A stretch of 13,776 nucleotides of DNA from Pseudomonadota bacterium. Its GTDB lineage: Bacteria > Pseudomonadota > Gammaproteobacteria > Xanthomonadales > Marinicellaceae. Shown here piece after piece: positions 1 through 7,089 of this stretch. The notes under the pieces were generated by a model. That model saw only the letters and a program-made list of their open reading frames with translations. It was not told where the DNA came from and made no database searches. Every line of letters starts with the position of its first letter. The stretch's first letter is position 1. The stretch spans positions 1-13,776 of the forward strand of contig QQUO01000367.1 in the NCBI GenBank assembly GCA_008501575.1. Direction: 5' to 3'. The position numbers and the translations under genes are program-made.

Positions 1-187
1 AGACAATAAATGTCACTCCGGGTAAATCACCCACTAATCGATGCTCTAACTGGCCTATAATCCAAGTGATTTCAACGCCCGGTAAACCGGCTTGTAAGCT
101 TTTAACCACAGGTATAATATGGGTGACATCGCCGATGGCAGACAGTCGAAAAATACAAATGGATTTAACCACGCGGTTTGTTGTCAT
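1..187 (-). CDS. ADP-heptose:LPS heptosyltransferase-like glycosyltransferase (family 9), N-terminal part
   Basis: Only the N-terminal ~62 residues lie in the window; the gene continues off the left edge. After a short basic start it reads ICIFRLSAIGDVTHIIPVV, the signature N-terminus of GT-B-fold family 9 heptosyltransferases (WaaC/WaaF/RfaQ type): the first beta strand, then the loop with the catalytic Asp of family members (the D of GDV). Family role, from established knowledge: transfer of heptose from ADP-heptose to the LPS inner core on the cytoplasmic face of the inner membrane. Two in-frame ATGs exist, at 199 and 187. I prefer 187 because a promoter-like pair at 212-240 would leave only about 6 nt of leader for 199; neither has a clear Shine-Dalgarno. 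The gene is divergent from kdkA, which fits an LPS core locus. Which heptose is added cannot be decided from this fragment. Confidence 0.82.
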   Translation of the reverse strand, partial: MTTNRVVKSICIFRLSAIGDVTHIIPVVKSLQAGLPGVEITWIIGQLEHRLVGDLPGVTFIV

Positions 188-211
188 CGCTGAAATCATT
201 TAAAATGAAGT

Positions 212-240
212 ATTTTATCATTGCAAGACCGCTGTGTAAG
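212..240 (-). promoter_or_regulatory. Possible sigma-70 promoter for the heptosyltransferase-like gene
   Basis: Read on the minus strand, CTTACA (235-240; 4/6 match to TTGACA), a 17-bp spacer, then TAAAAT (212-217; 5/6 match to TATAAT). A start site near 205 would give an ~18-nt leader to the ATG at 187. The prediction rests on sequence match only. The rest of the 200-429 gap between the divergent genes holds no gene that I can see, and I could not identify a convincing promoter for kdkA on the plus strand. Confidence 0.35.
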
Positions 241-429
241 TCTGGGTCTTGGAAAAAATGAATTAAAATGCTGGCGTTCTCCAACAGTAGACGGCCTTAG
301 GCGAGCCAGAACACTCAATGAATGGTGTGTACTATTGATTGCTTTGCTCAGGCAGAAATTCAGTGTTTTAAACATTTTTATTTAATTCATGCCTTTTGCA
401 GAGGCCTTATCTAATCTACGGTAAAAACA

Positions 430-1164
430 TTGCAACGCCACAAATCAAAAAACCAATGGTTTTTGTCACACCCTGAACTGTCCTCAATAGTCAATGAGTC
501 ATGGTTCAATGCCGATTATTGGGCCGAACAAGGTCGCCTGTTAGGCACCTATGCCGGTCGCGGTTCCGTCTGGATGATAAAATCTGCAGAAGGTAAATGG
601 GTACTGAAGCATTATTACCGCGGTGGCCTTTACGCGAAAATCAGTCGTGACAAATATTTTTGGACAGGATTTAATCAAACCCGTGCGGTGCGAGAATTCA
701 GACTATTAACACATATGTATGACCAAGGATTACCCTGCCCTAAGCCGGTGGCGGTTCAAGTTAAAAAATCCGGATTGTTTTACACCAATGACTTAATCAC
801 TGAATACATTCGCCACCAAACCACCTTTGCAAAAAAACTCAATCAAAACGACAATGAGATTCAACTGTGGGCACAAGTGGGCACAGTCATCGGCCGCTTT
901 CATGCCGCCGGCATCTATCATGCCGACTTAAATGTTCATAATTTATTGATTAATAACAACGACATATATTTAATCGATTTCGATAAGGGTGACATTAAAA
1001 ACAACCACACAAAATGGCCCCAAGCCAATTTGGCCCGTCTTAAACGTTCCATCGAAAAGGAAACGCAGCAAAGTTGTGACCAGCAATTAAAAAACCACTG
1101 GCAAGCCTTAATAGACAGTCACCAGAGCGCCCTGAAACAAAACCTCAATGACTCAAGCCTTTAA
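430..1164 (+). CDS. kdkA: 3-deoxy-D-manno-octulosonic acid (Kdo) kinase
   Basis: KdkA phosphorylates the first Kdo residue of the LPS inner core using ATP, in species with a single phosphorylated Kdo; it acts at the cytoplasmic side of the inner membrane. The protein is 244 aa, normal for the family. Visible kinase-like features are a Gly-rich GRGS loop at 43-46, candidate ATP-binding Lys60 (in WVLKHYY) and Glu89 (AVREF), the catalytic loop HADLNVHN at 164-171 with Asp166, and the metal-binding LIDFDKG at 181-187. The N-terminus (WFNADYW...GRGS) lines up with Haemophilus-type KdkA from the first residues, so translation must begin at the TTG at 430: an in-frame TAA lies at 412-414 and the next ATG would remove the Gly-rich loop. 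The Shine-Dalgarno is poor. The 3' end overlaps uvrC by 17 bp, so the two are probably co-transcribed. Confidence 0.9.
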   Translation: MQRHKSKNQWFLSHPELSSIVNESWFNADYWAEQGRLLGTYAGRGSVWMIKSAEGKWVLKHYYRGGLYAKISRDKYFWTGFNQTRAVREFRLLTHMYDQGLPCPKPVAVQVKKSGLFYTNDLITEYIRHQTTFAKKLNQNDNEIQLWAQVGTVIGRFHAAGIYHADLNVHNLLINNNDIYLIDFDKGDIKNNHTKWPQANLARLKRSIEKETQQSCDQQLKNHWQALIDSHQSALKQNLNDSSL

Positions 1165-2968
1165 TTCGAAAAAGTTTGTCGCTGAATTGCCTGCCTTGCC
1201 CGGTGTTTATCAGATGTTTGATGTGAATAATAACATCATCTATGTGGGCAAAGCGCGCTCCTTAAAAAATCGCGTTGCCAGTTACTTTAACGGCACCGCC
1301 AAAGACAATAAAACCATGGCCCTGGTTCGCCAAATCGCCGCCATGCGTTATCACATTACAAAATCAGAGGGGGATGCCTTAATCCTGGAAAACCAGCTGA
1401 TTAAAAAGCATAAACCAAAATACAACATCCTGCTAAAAGACGGTAAAAGCTATCCCTATATTTATATTTCGGTTGGGGTCGATGAATTTCCCCGCATCAG
1501 CTACGCCCGAGGTAAAAAAAAACGAACAGGCCGATACTTTGGCCCCTACCCGAGCTCACCATCGGTGCGTTACGCCCTTAATTTTTTAGAAAAAGTCTTT
1601 AAAGTGCGCCAATGCACCAACAGCTTTTACAACAACCGCTCGCGACCTTGCTTACAACACCAAATTAACCGCTGCACCGCACCCTGTGTCGCTTTAGTCT
1701 CCAAAAAAGATTACCAAAAACAAGTCAACTACACCATCGACTTTATCGAAGGTAAATCCTCCCAGGTGGTGGACAGTCTGGTACGAGAGATGGAACAGGC
1801 TTCCGCGAATCAAAATTATGAACTGGCGGCCGAAGTGCGTGATCAAATTAAAGCCATACGCAGTATTCAATCTCACCAGGCGGTGGAAACCGGACTCACC
1901 GACCAGATCGATATACTGGCTGTAGGTCGTCAGGCTGGTCTTTATATTGTCACCGTCGGTACGGTTCGTAATGGCCAGTTTTTGGGTAACCGCAATCATT
2001 TCCCTGAAACCCCAAAAGACACCCAATTGGCAGATTTATTACATGATTTTATCAGTCAATATTACGATGAAGATATCCTGCCCAATCGCTTGATTTGCAA
2101 TATTGAACCCACCGATAAAAATGATTTGGCCGAATTACTCAGCACCATTAAAGGTAAAAAAATTTTTATCACCGCCAAACCTCGCGGTCAGCAACTCAAA
2201 CTGTTGAAACAAACCACTGAAAATATGCACAATGCCCTGCAAGTACAAGTAAATAAATACGCCAGCTGGCAGAAAAAGTGGGATTTATGGGTTACCGAAT
2301 TGGGCTTTAATAAAACACCGGAACGCATTGAATGTTTTGATATTTCCCACCAAATGGGCGAACACACCCGGGCGTCCTGTGTGGTTTTCGATGCCCAGGG
2401 CGCTGATAAAAAAATGTACCGGCAATACATTATCTCAGGCATTCAAGGCGGTGATGATTATGCCGCCATGTCACAAGTTATTGATAAACGCATCGAAAGC
2501 CTGAAAAAGCGTGATGTTCCCTTTCCAGACGCTTTTATCATCGACGGTGGCAAAGGTCAGGTGAACCAAGCCCTCAACATTCTAAAAGATCATGCTATTG
2601 ACAACATCCGTATTATCGGGGTAACCAAAGATGAAAACCGCACTGCCGGCAATGAACGCATTTATATCCCGGAAACGGGCCGGTTTATAACACCCAAACC
2701 CCATGGTCTTTTGTCCTTGATGATGCAACATATCCGAGACGAAGCCCATCGTTTCGCCATTAAAAGCCACCGCAAAGCCTTTAAAAAATCCCGCAACACC
2801 TCAGTATTAGAAAGCATACCGGGCATTGGCCAAGCCCGGCGCAATCATTTGCTCAAACATTTTGGTGGCTTACAAGGTTTAAAACAAGCCGGTATCGATG
2901 ACATCCAAAAAGTCCCCGGCATCAGCGAAAAACTGGCCCAGGACGTCTTCACCCATCTGCATCAATAA
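1148..2968 (+). CDS. uvrC: UvrABC system protein C (excinuclease subunit)
   Basis: UvrC makes the dual incisions on either side of a UvrB-bound lesion in nucleotide excision repair. The 606 aa are full length for the family. The N-terminal GIY-YIG nuclease domain (about 15-95) has GVY at 19-21, IYVGKA at 31-36, Arg42 and catalytic-type Glu81 (ENQLIKKHKP). Four cysteines at 156, 168, 176 and 180 sit where E. coli UvrC was reported to carry a [4Fe-4S] cluster. A UVR helix pair (UvrB contact) follows at ~200-240. The RNase H-like 5' nuclease domain shows FDISH (Asp398), IIDGGKGQ (Asp466) and RDEAHRFAI (531-539). Tandem helix-hairpin-helix motifs end the protein (about 555-606; IPGIG, VPGIS). The ATG lies inside kdkA, so expression is probably coupled to it. 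The 3' end overlaps the convergent gene at 2949 by 20 bp, and no terminator is visible between them. Confidence 0.97.
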   Translation: MTQAFNSKKFVAELPALPGVYQMFDVNNNIIYVGKARSLKNRVASYFNGTAKDNKTMALVRQIAAMRYHITKSEGDALILENQLIKKHKPKYNILLKDGKSYPYIYISVGVDEFPRISYARGKKKRTGRYFGPYPSSPSVRYALNFLEKVFKVRQCTNSFYNNRSRPCLQHQINRCTAPCVALVSKKDYQKQVNYTIDFIEGKSSQVVDSLVREMEQASANQNYELAAEVRDQIKAIRSIQSHQAVETGLTDQIDILAVGRQAGLYIVTVGTVRNGQFLGNRNHFPETPKDTQLADLLHDFISQYYDEDILPNRLICNIEPTDKNDLAELLSTIKGKKIFITAKPRGQQLKLLKQTTENMHNALQVQVNKYASWQKKWDLWVTELGFNKTPERIECFDISHQMGEHTRASCVVFDAQGADKKMYRQYIISGIQGGDDYAAMSQVIDKRIESLKKRDVPFPDAFIIDGGKGQVNQALNILKDHAIDNIRIIGVTKDENRTAGNERIYIPETGRFITPKPHGLLSLMMQHIRDEAHRFAIKSHRKAFKKSRNTSVLESIPGIGQARRNHLLKHFGGLQGLKQAGIDDIQKVPGISEKLAQDVFTHLHQ

Positions 2969-4094
2969 AGGCACTGTCCGCCTGAATCACCTTCATACCT
3001 TGTAAACGCTCAGGATTTTTAGTGGCATCATTGACCACATCGCGAATAATAATGGCATTAACCTGTTCCGGAAACTGATTACGAATATGTGCAAACACCT
3101 CAGGATCATGCTCACCGGAATCACCAATCAGCGTAAACCCCCGTTGTGGAAAATGTGAAAAAATCTCAGAAATTTGTCGTATTTTTTGTTGCTCAGAAGC
3201 CACTGAACCCAACTTAATTAAACGATAGAAATCACCATAAGTCTCACCCTCAAGTAAATGTAAACGAACATTTTTCATGTGCATACTGCCCGGCGGGAAG
3301 CCGGCGGTTTTAAACAAAAAATCAGCCAAAGGCCGATACATTTGCCACGGACCACCGGACACATAATGTAAAGCCACATTCTCATCAAATGTCTGGTACA
3401 GGGCTTTCATTTGTGGCACCGCCTGAAACGGTTTAAAAAAAGTGTTCATCATCACCACCGCCTCGCCTTCGGTAATTTCAGTGATTTTCACCGTATCATC
3501 AATATCAGAAATCACCGAATCACCCTGCGGCTTAATCAAGCGGACAGCGCCCTCACCCTGATGGTCTTTACCGGTGGCCGTAAAACGTAACCAGCCATTT
3601 TTAGATTGTTGTGCCGTCAGTAATTCTTCAGCACGCTCAAAAGTCAAAGTCAGCTCGCCAAATAATAAGCCGTTAAAGTTTGTACGTTTATCGCCATCGG
3701 CCGACTGCAAGCGAAAAACTTCCTCATCCGGATCCTGATCAAAACGTAAAAAGATGGCTTCAAAGGATTGACTGTCCGCCACAAAATCACGAAAACGAAA
3801 ACGAAACATCTCGATCTGATCTTGGTGCAGCTCTTCTAAACCGGCTTTGTTCCTAACCACCCTTTTAGCCACCTTCGATAATTGTTTACCACCCCAGCCA
3901 CCGTGCTTATGAACCCACACCCGCAACGGTATGCGCCACAGACCTTCATCCTGGTAACCGTAACTCGGGTAAAAAGTGACATATTCCGTATTTTTCATTG
4001 TGTTGTTAGACGTTTCAGAATCTGAGTCTTGTGCAAAAGCCGGCATAAAAACAAGACCACTGATTAATAATAGCCAAACCTGGCAAATCACCAC
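2949..4094 (-). CDS. Exported App1-like (DUF2183) HAD-fold phosphatase domain protein
   Basis: 381 aa. The C-terminal half matches the App1/DUF2183 phosphatidate phosphatase-like catalytic domain: DIDDT at 197-201 (HAD motif I, DxDxT), SGGPW at 246-250 and GDSGEHDPE at 324-332 (distal acidic motif). In yeast App1 this fold dephosphorylates phosphatidate; the bacterial substrates are largely unknown, so a lipid-phosphate substrate is inference. Residues 1-22 form a hydrophobic stretch ending in PAFAQ, resembling a Sec signal peptide but without a positively charged n-region. Residues 38-190 form an N-terminal domain rich in beta strands. The start is GTG at 4094 (or the next GTG, 4091); an in-frame TGA a few codons upstream excludes a longer form. 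The GTG overlaps the trmL stop by one base (TAGTG), implying coupled translation. Domain assignment is firm; activity and location are less so. Confidence 0.85.
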   Translation of the reverse strand: MVICQVWLLLISGLVFMPAFAQDSDSETSNNTMKNTEYVTFYPSYGYQDEGLWRIPLRVWVHKHGGWGGKQLSKVAKRVVRNKAGLEELHQDQIEMFRFRFRDFVADSQSFEAIFLRFDQDPDEEVFRLQSADGDKRTNFNGLLFGELTLTFERAEELLTAQQSKNGWLRFTATGKDHQGEGAVRLIKPQGDSVISDIDDTVKITEITEGEAVVMMNTFFKPFQAVPQMKALYQTFDENVALHYVSGGPWQMYRPLADFLFKTAGFPPGSMHMKNVRLHLLEGETYGDFYRLIKLGSVASEQQKIRQISEIFSHFPQRGFTLIGDSGEHDPEVFAHIRNQFPEQVNAIIIRDVVNDATKNPERLQGMKVIQADSAFIDADG

Positions 4095-4555
4095 TACACC
4101 AAACCCTCAAAACCCAACTGTTCTAAAGCCTGATACAAAACAATGGCCGCGGTATTGGATAAATTCAAACTTCGAGAATCAGCCCGCATCGGAATACGCA
4201 CCGGATAAATCAAATCATGCCCCCGAACGGCCTCCGGCAAACCCCGCGTCTCCGGCCCCAATAACAGACAATCATTGTCCGCATAAGCCACCTGATGTGA
4301 ATAGTCCCTGGCCTTGGTGGTCAGCGCATAAATCTGATTAAAATCAGTGTCTTGCATAAAAGACTTAAAGTTTTTATGCTCCCGAACCTGGGCCCATTCA
4401 CGATAATCCAAACCCGCCCGCCGCAACGCCTTGGTTTCCATTTCAAAGCCCAAGGGATGGATCAAATGCAACTGCACCCCGGTATTGGCACACAAGCGAA
4501 TAATATTCCCCGTATTCGGCGGAATCTCAGGTTCGTACAGGGCTAAGTGCAGCAT
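4094..4555 (-). CDS. trmL: tRNA (cytidine/uridine-34-2'-O)-methyltransferase
   Basis: TrmL is a SPOUT-class (trefoil knot) methyltransferase that 2'-O-methylates the wobble nucleotide C34/U34 of the two tRNA-Leu isoacceptors, using SAM. The 153-aa product matches the short E. coli TrmL form closely: YEPEIPPNTGNIIRLCANTG at 7-26, the knot motif LGPETRGLP at 99-107 and SRSLNLSNTAAI at 127-138. The reading frame is open upstream to 4645, but I place the start at the ATG at 4555. Homologues begin exactly there (MLHLALYEPE), and a strong promoter at 4583-4611 would lie inside any longer version. It is the first gene of a two-gene transcript; its TAG overlaps the GTG of the App1-like gene. The Shine-Dalgarno is weak. 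Confidence 0.95.
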   Translation of the reverse strand: MLHLALYEPEIPPNTGNIIRLCANTGVQLHLIHPLGFEMETKALRRAGLDYREWAQVREHKNFKSFMQDTDFNQIYALTTKARDYSHQVAYADNDCLLLGPETRGLPEAVRGHDLIYPVRIPMRADSRSLNLSNTAAIVLYQALEQLGFEGLV

Positions 4556-4582
4556 AGATAAAAAGTGATTTTTAAAGGATTT

Positions 4583-4611
4583 ATTGTATGCGGAGATAGG
4601 AGCATTGACAA
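4583..4611 (-). promoter_or_regulatory. Sigma-70 promoter of trmL
   Basis: Minus-strand TTGTCA (4606-4611; 5/6), exactly 17 bp, then TACAAT (4583-4588; 5/6). The predicted start point near 4576 gives a leader of about 20 nt to the trmL ATG at 4555. This is one of the best promoter matches in the window, and it decides the trmL start codon. Confidence 0.65.
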
Positions 4612-4652
4612 ATATTAACGGCAACAACGCCCTGCTCAATCTCAAAATTCAG

Positions 4653-4677
4653 GTAGCTTGGGCTGAGCGAAGCCCAA
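4653..4677 (+). repeat. REP-like hairpin with GTAG head
   Basis: GTAG at 4653-4656 is followed by a palindrome: TTGGGCT (4658-4664), loop GAGCGA, AGCCCAA (4671-4677), a perfect 7-bp stem. A conserved GTAG head 5' of an imperfect palindrome is the hallmark of REP elements mobilised by REP-associated tyrosine transposases (RAYT/TnpA-REP). The stem resembles a hairpin I know as widespread in proteobacterial intergenic regions. No RAYT gene is in this window. It lies upstream of the trmL promoter and beside a different palindromic repeat. Confidence 0.6.
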
Positions 4678-4680
4678 CAT

Positions 4681-4861
4681 CGCTCGTTCCCACGCTCCAG
4701 CGTGGGAATGCATACTTTAAAATATCAAAATGCATTAATTATTTTTGATTCAATAAATCATGGATATTAATTTTTATAATTGGCATGACAAAATCCAATA
4801 CAATCATAAATATGATAAACCAAAGATATGCGTTACCACGCTGGAGCGTGGGAACGAGGCG
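4681..4861. repeat. Inverted pair of palindromic repeats flanking an AT-rich spacer (REPIN/MITE-like)
   Basis: The left arm (4681-4714) and right arm (4827-4861) are near-perfect inverted copies of one another over about 34 bp. Each arm is itself a palindrome. Left: TTCCCACGCT (4687-4696) pairs with AGCGTGGGAA (4699-4708) around a 2-nt loop. Right: TTACCACGCT pairs with AGCGTGGGAA (4833-4854) with one mismatch. The 112-bp spacer (4715-4826) is strongly AT-rich, with no ORF that I can support. Two REPs in opposite orientation are the usual mobile unit of such elements (REPIN); the whole could also be called a MITE. I see no clear target-site duplication. The right arm ends 12 bp past the stop codon of the nuclease-like gene and could act as a 3' mRNA hairpin, though no T-tract follows it. 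Confidence 0.65.
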
Positions 4862-4873
4862 ATATTATTAAAT

Positions 4874-5770
4874 CTAATCGCTCTCTGGTAACGCAGATTG
4901 GATCCCTTCATTAGGGAACGCCTTCGCTACAAAATCTCCAGTTAGAAACCCATTGCACAAATTAGCAAGCCCACGTTCAGTGACGATTTCGAGATGAGAA
5001 AAACTGGCTGATATACCAGCCAGTCGGTCCGTTGATGCAACAAACTTATCGATATACATAGTAGCACGATCAATCCTCTCCGGGTTGTTATCCCGCATTC
5101 CATCAGACTGATACTTTATTCGCCACAATCTATCATTGGGGACTACGAGTATCGGAAGAACAAGTGTTACACATACCTTCTTGTCATTTGTCTTCCAATC
5201 TTCATTCGCCCGATCGACAAGATCGTGTGCAGAATGAATTGCTTGATACCATTTATCGTAGACCTCGGCATCATTTCCTGTCAAATCGTCGTTTAACAGC
5301 CTACCCACTTGTGAACATGCTTTTCCAACATATTCATTAGGGGGATAGAAGCTACATTTGTTTCTCAAGCGCAACTTTTTGCCATGTGAATCCATGACCG
5401 AGCTATGTACGAATGAGCCATTCCGTTGTGGTTGATAAGATAAAATTAAATCATGGAAGCTTTCCATTTCGTTGCGAGGCACTTCAAACACTACGAGCGG
5501 AAAATTCTCTCGGAGATTTTTACATTCGATGGCGAGGCGAACCCGATATAGTTCGAAATCCAATAAAGCACGAATATCGAACTGTCGAGGTCGCTGTGTA
5601 ACTGGATCATCATATGTGCCACTGTGCTCGCACTTTACAGTCAATGCTTTTAGCATGGCGAGAATTCTGAGCTCAAATCCAAAATCAGAAGTACTATCAG
5701 CAAAATCGCATATATCCGTACCTGAAATTACGATATTTTTAAGTTTTCCCATTCTTTTTCTGATACTCAT
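4874..5770 (-). CDS. Orphan PD-(D/E)xK nuclease-fold protein, function unknown
   Basis: 298 aa, no signal peptide or membrane segment. I do not recognise a named family, but the N-terminal third has the layout of a PD-(D/E)xK (restriction endonuclease-like) core: a helix with Glu33 (FGFELRILAML), then FDIRALL with Asp65, then a beta strand LAIECKN with Glu82 and Lys84 (ExK). The rest (about 110-298) is mixed alpha/beta with no motif that I can assign. The core suggests DNA or RNA cleavage or binding; that is inference from motif spacing. The gene stands alone: no methyltransferase, helicase or specificity subunit is nearby. Start choice is open: the ATG at 5770 would have a leader of only ~8-10 nt from the TATAAT at 5784-5789, while the ATG at 5752 follows a purine-rich AGAAAAAGA. 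A REP-like inverted pair lies just downstream, so this may be an acquired gene. Confidence 0.75.
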   Translation of the reverse strand: MSIRKRMGKLKNIVISGTDICDFADSTSDFGFELRILAMLKALTVKCEHSGTYDDPVTQRPRQFDIRALLDFELYRVRLAIECKNLRENFPLVVFEVPRNEMESFHDLILSYQPQRNGSFVHSSVMDSHGKKLRLRNKCSFYPPNEYVGKACSQVGRLLNDDLTGNDAEVYDKWYQAIHSAHDLVDRANEDWKTNDKKVCVTLVLPILVVPNDRLWRIKYQSDGMRDNNPERIDRATMYIDKFVASTDRLAGISASFSHLEIVTERGLANLCNGFLTGDFVAKAFPNEGIQSALPESD

Positions 5771-5783
5771 GGACAGTCACTTC

Positions 5784-5789
5784 ATTATA
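5784..5789 (-). promoter_or_regulatory. Possible -10 element of the nuclease-like gene
   Basis: A perfect minus-strand TATAAT lies 14 bp upstream of the ATG at 5770. The hexamer 17 bp further upstream (CTGAAG) is a poor -35, so the promoter is tentative. If it is real, the transcript has a very short leader for the ATG at 5770 and a normal one for the ATG at 5752. Confidence 0.3.
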
Positions 5790-5841
5790 GCCAATTTCGT
5801 ACCCACCTTCAGAGTTTCAGTTAAAAAATCACTTAAATTAC

Positions 5842-7089
5842 CTACTCTGCTGCCTTTACTCGATTATTTGCAGATATGACTAGGCCAGCCAGTTGTGATT
5901 CCATTGTATGCATGAGGTTGTTTGTGTTTTCGGCTATACCGATATCAGTATTGATTTGGAAAGCGATGGCGGTTCCATGGTCTGGGTAGTAGCGGAGGCT
6001 GGAACTGTATCCCGGTATCCAGCCACCATGACCATACACCGGGCCAAACGGGCCCGTGCGATATATCCCAACGCCCAATCCATACTGAATGTCAGGCGTA
6101 TCCGGACTAATCGCGACTGATTTTAGAAGCTCTGCCAAATAGGGGCCGGACATGGCATGACCCTCGAAAAGTGCTTTGCCCCAGAATACCAGATCACGTG
6201 AATTGCTCACCAAACCACCACCGGTCCATTCAAAACCAGGATGCCACACCATCGCGCCATCTGCTGTGGTTGTTTTTCGGGGGAATCCGAATGCATTATC
6301 TGCCGCCATGTATCCGGCGACAATCCCCGGCAGAAAACGACTATCAGCTGGCGTTGTCAGCGTCAGACTTAGCGGTTTCAAAAACCGCTCTTTAATCTCA
6401 TTATAGTAGCTTCTGCCAGTGGCTTTTTCGATCACAAGTCCAATCAGAATATAGCCGCTGTCTGAGTAGGCCCAAGCCTTACCGGCCTCGAAAAGAGGCG
6501 GTAAATCCAGAACAAAGCAAAGTAAATCTTCAGGTGGGAATGGATTATCATTGTCGCGCCATTTTCGCGAGACCGCTTTGCTAAAGCTTTCAAGATGCAC
6601 ATAATCCGGCAAGCCCGAACTGTGGTTTAAAAGCTGGCGTAAGGTGATGACATTGTGATTGGGTAAACGGCTAAACCACTTCTGCTCTCCTAACCATTGC
6701 GACACAGGCGTATCTAAATCTAAAATTCCTTCCTGTGCCAGCGCCACCGCTGTTGCAGCCACAAAGGTCTTACCAATACTGGCTGGAAGCATGCGCGAAT
6801 TCACCGTCATCGCTGTTGTCGTTTCCATATCGGCGACCCCGGTTGCGGCAAGCCCGATGGTGCCATTAGCTAAAATATAGGCCGCTGTTGCTCCCGGAAA
6901 ACCATATTGTTTCTGCAGGGCATCAAGCGTTAATTGAAATTCCTTCGCCAAATCTGCTTCCTCTTCAGGTGCTGCTGCGATACCTGGCAATGAAACCATC
7001 AGGAGATATAAAAACAATGGCAATAACAACTGGAGCGCACGATCAAAACAGAAACTCGCACGTCGGTTAAATATGGCCGGTTTACTCAT
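5842..7089 (-). CDS. Exported serine hydrolase of the beta-lactamase (class C)/D-Ala-D-Ala carboxypeptidase fold
   Basis: 415 aa. Residues 1-40 form a long basic-then-hydrophobic signal sequence (NRR at 8-10; hydrophobic 19-38; PGIAAA before the mature part), so the enzyme should act in the periplasm. Active-site elements of the family are present: SIGK at 104-107 (SxxK nucleophile and base), YSD at 208-210 (the YxN position, with Asp replacing Asn), and HGG at 354-356 (the KTG position, with His replacing Lys). These variants are common in esterase/peptidase-like members rather than true AmpC, so antibiotic hydrolysis should not be assumed. LNHSSGLPDY (155-163) is also typical of the family. 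The ATG overlaps the stop of the CPBP gene (TGATG), showing translational coupling. It is the last gene of the three-gene operon starting at 8792. Confidence 0.9.
   Translation of the reverse strand: MSKPAIFNRRASFCFDRALQLLLPLFLYLLMVSLPGIAAAPEEEADLAKEFQLTLDALQKQYGFPGATAAYILANGTIGLAATGVADMETTTAMTVNSRMLPASIGKTFVAATAVALAQEGILDLDTPVSQWLGEQKWFSRLPNHNVITLRQLLNHSSGLPDYVHLESFSKAVSRKWRDNDNPFPPEDLLCFVLDLPPLFEAGKAWAYSDSGYILIGLVIEKATGRSYYNEIKERFLKPLSLTLTTPADSRFLPGIVAGYMAADNAFGFPRKTTTADGAMVWHPGFEWTGGGLVSNSRDLVFWGKALFEGHAMSGPYLAELLKSVAISPDTPDIQYGLGVGIYRTGPFGPVYGHGGWIPGYSSSLRYYPDHGTAIAFQINTDIGIAENTNNLMHTMESQLAGLVISANNRVKAAE

Noticed and set aside
244..310. CTGGC/GCCAG inverted repeat upstream of kdkA
   Set aside because: Only 5-bp arms with a loop of nearly 30 bp; expected by chance.
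1694..2026. 110-codon open frame on the minus strand inside uvrC
   Set aside because: It is fully antisense to a conserved uvrC region, has no recognisable domain and no ribosome binding site; a shadow frame.
3976..4341. 121-codon plus-strand frame across the App1-like and trmL genes
   Set aside because: Antisense to two well-supported genes; Pro/Asn-rich, low-complexity translation with no family features.
4556..4645. N-terminal extension of trmL by 30 residues
   Set aside because: Homologous TrmL proteins begin at the ATG at 4555, and a near-consensus promoter at 4583-4611 lies inside the extension.
4681..4861. CRISPR-like repeats
   Set aside because: Only two copies, in inverted orientation and each palindromic, with a 112-bp spacer and no cas genes.
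5472..5879. 135-codon plus-strand frame over the nuclease-like gene start
   Set aside because: The opposite strand carries the PD-(D/E)xK motif in a long frame with a promoter-like element; the plus-strand product has no coherent domain.
5842..7089. Calling the serine hydrolase an AmpC-type antibiotic resistance gene
   Set aside because: SxxK is present, but the YxN and KTG positions are YSD and HGG, as in many non-beta-lactamase hydrolases of this fold.
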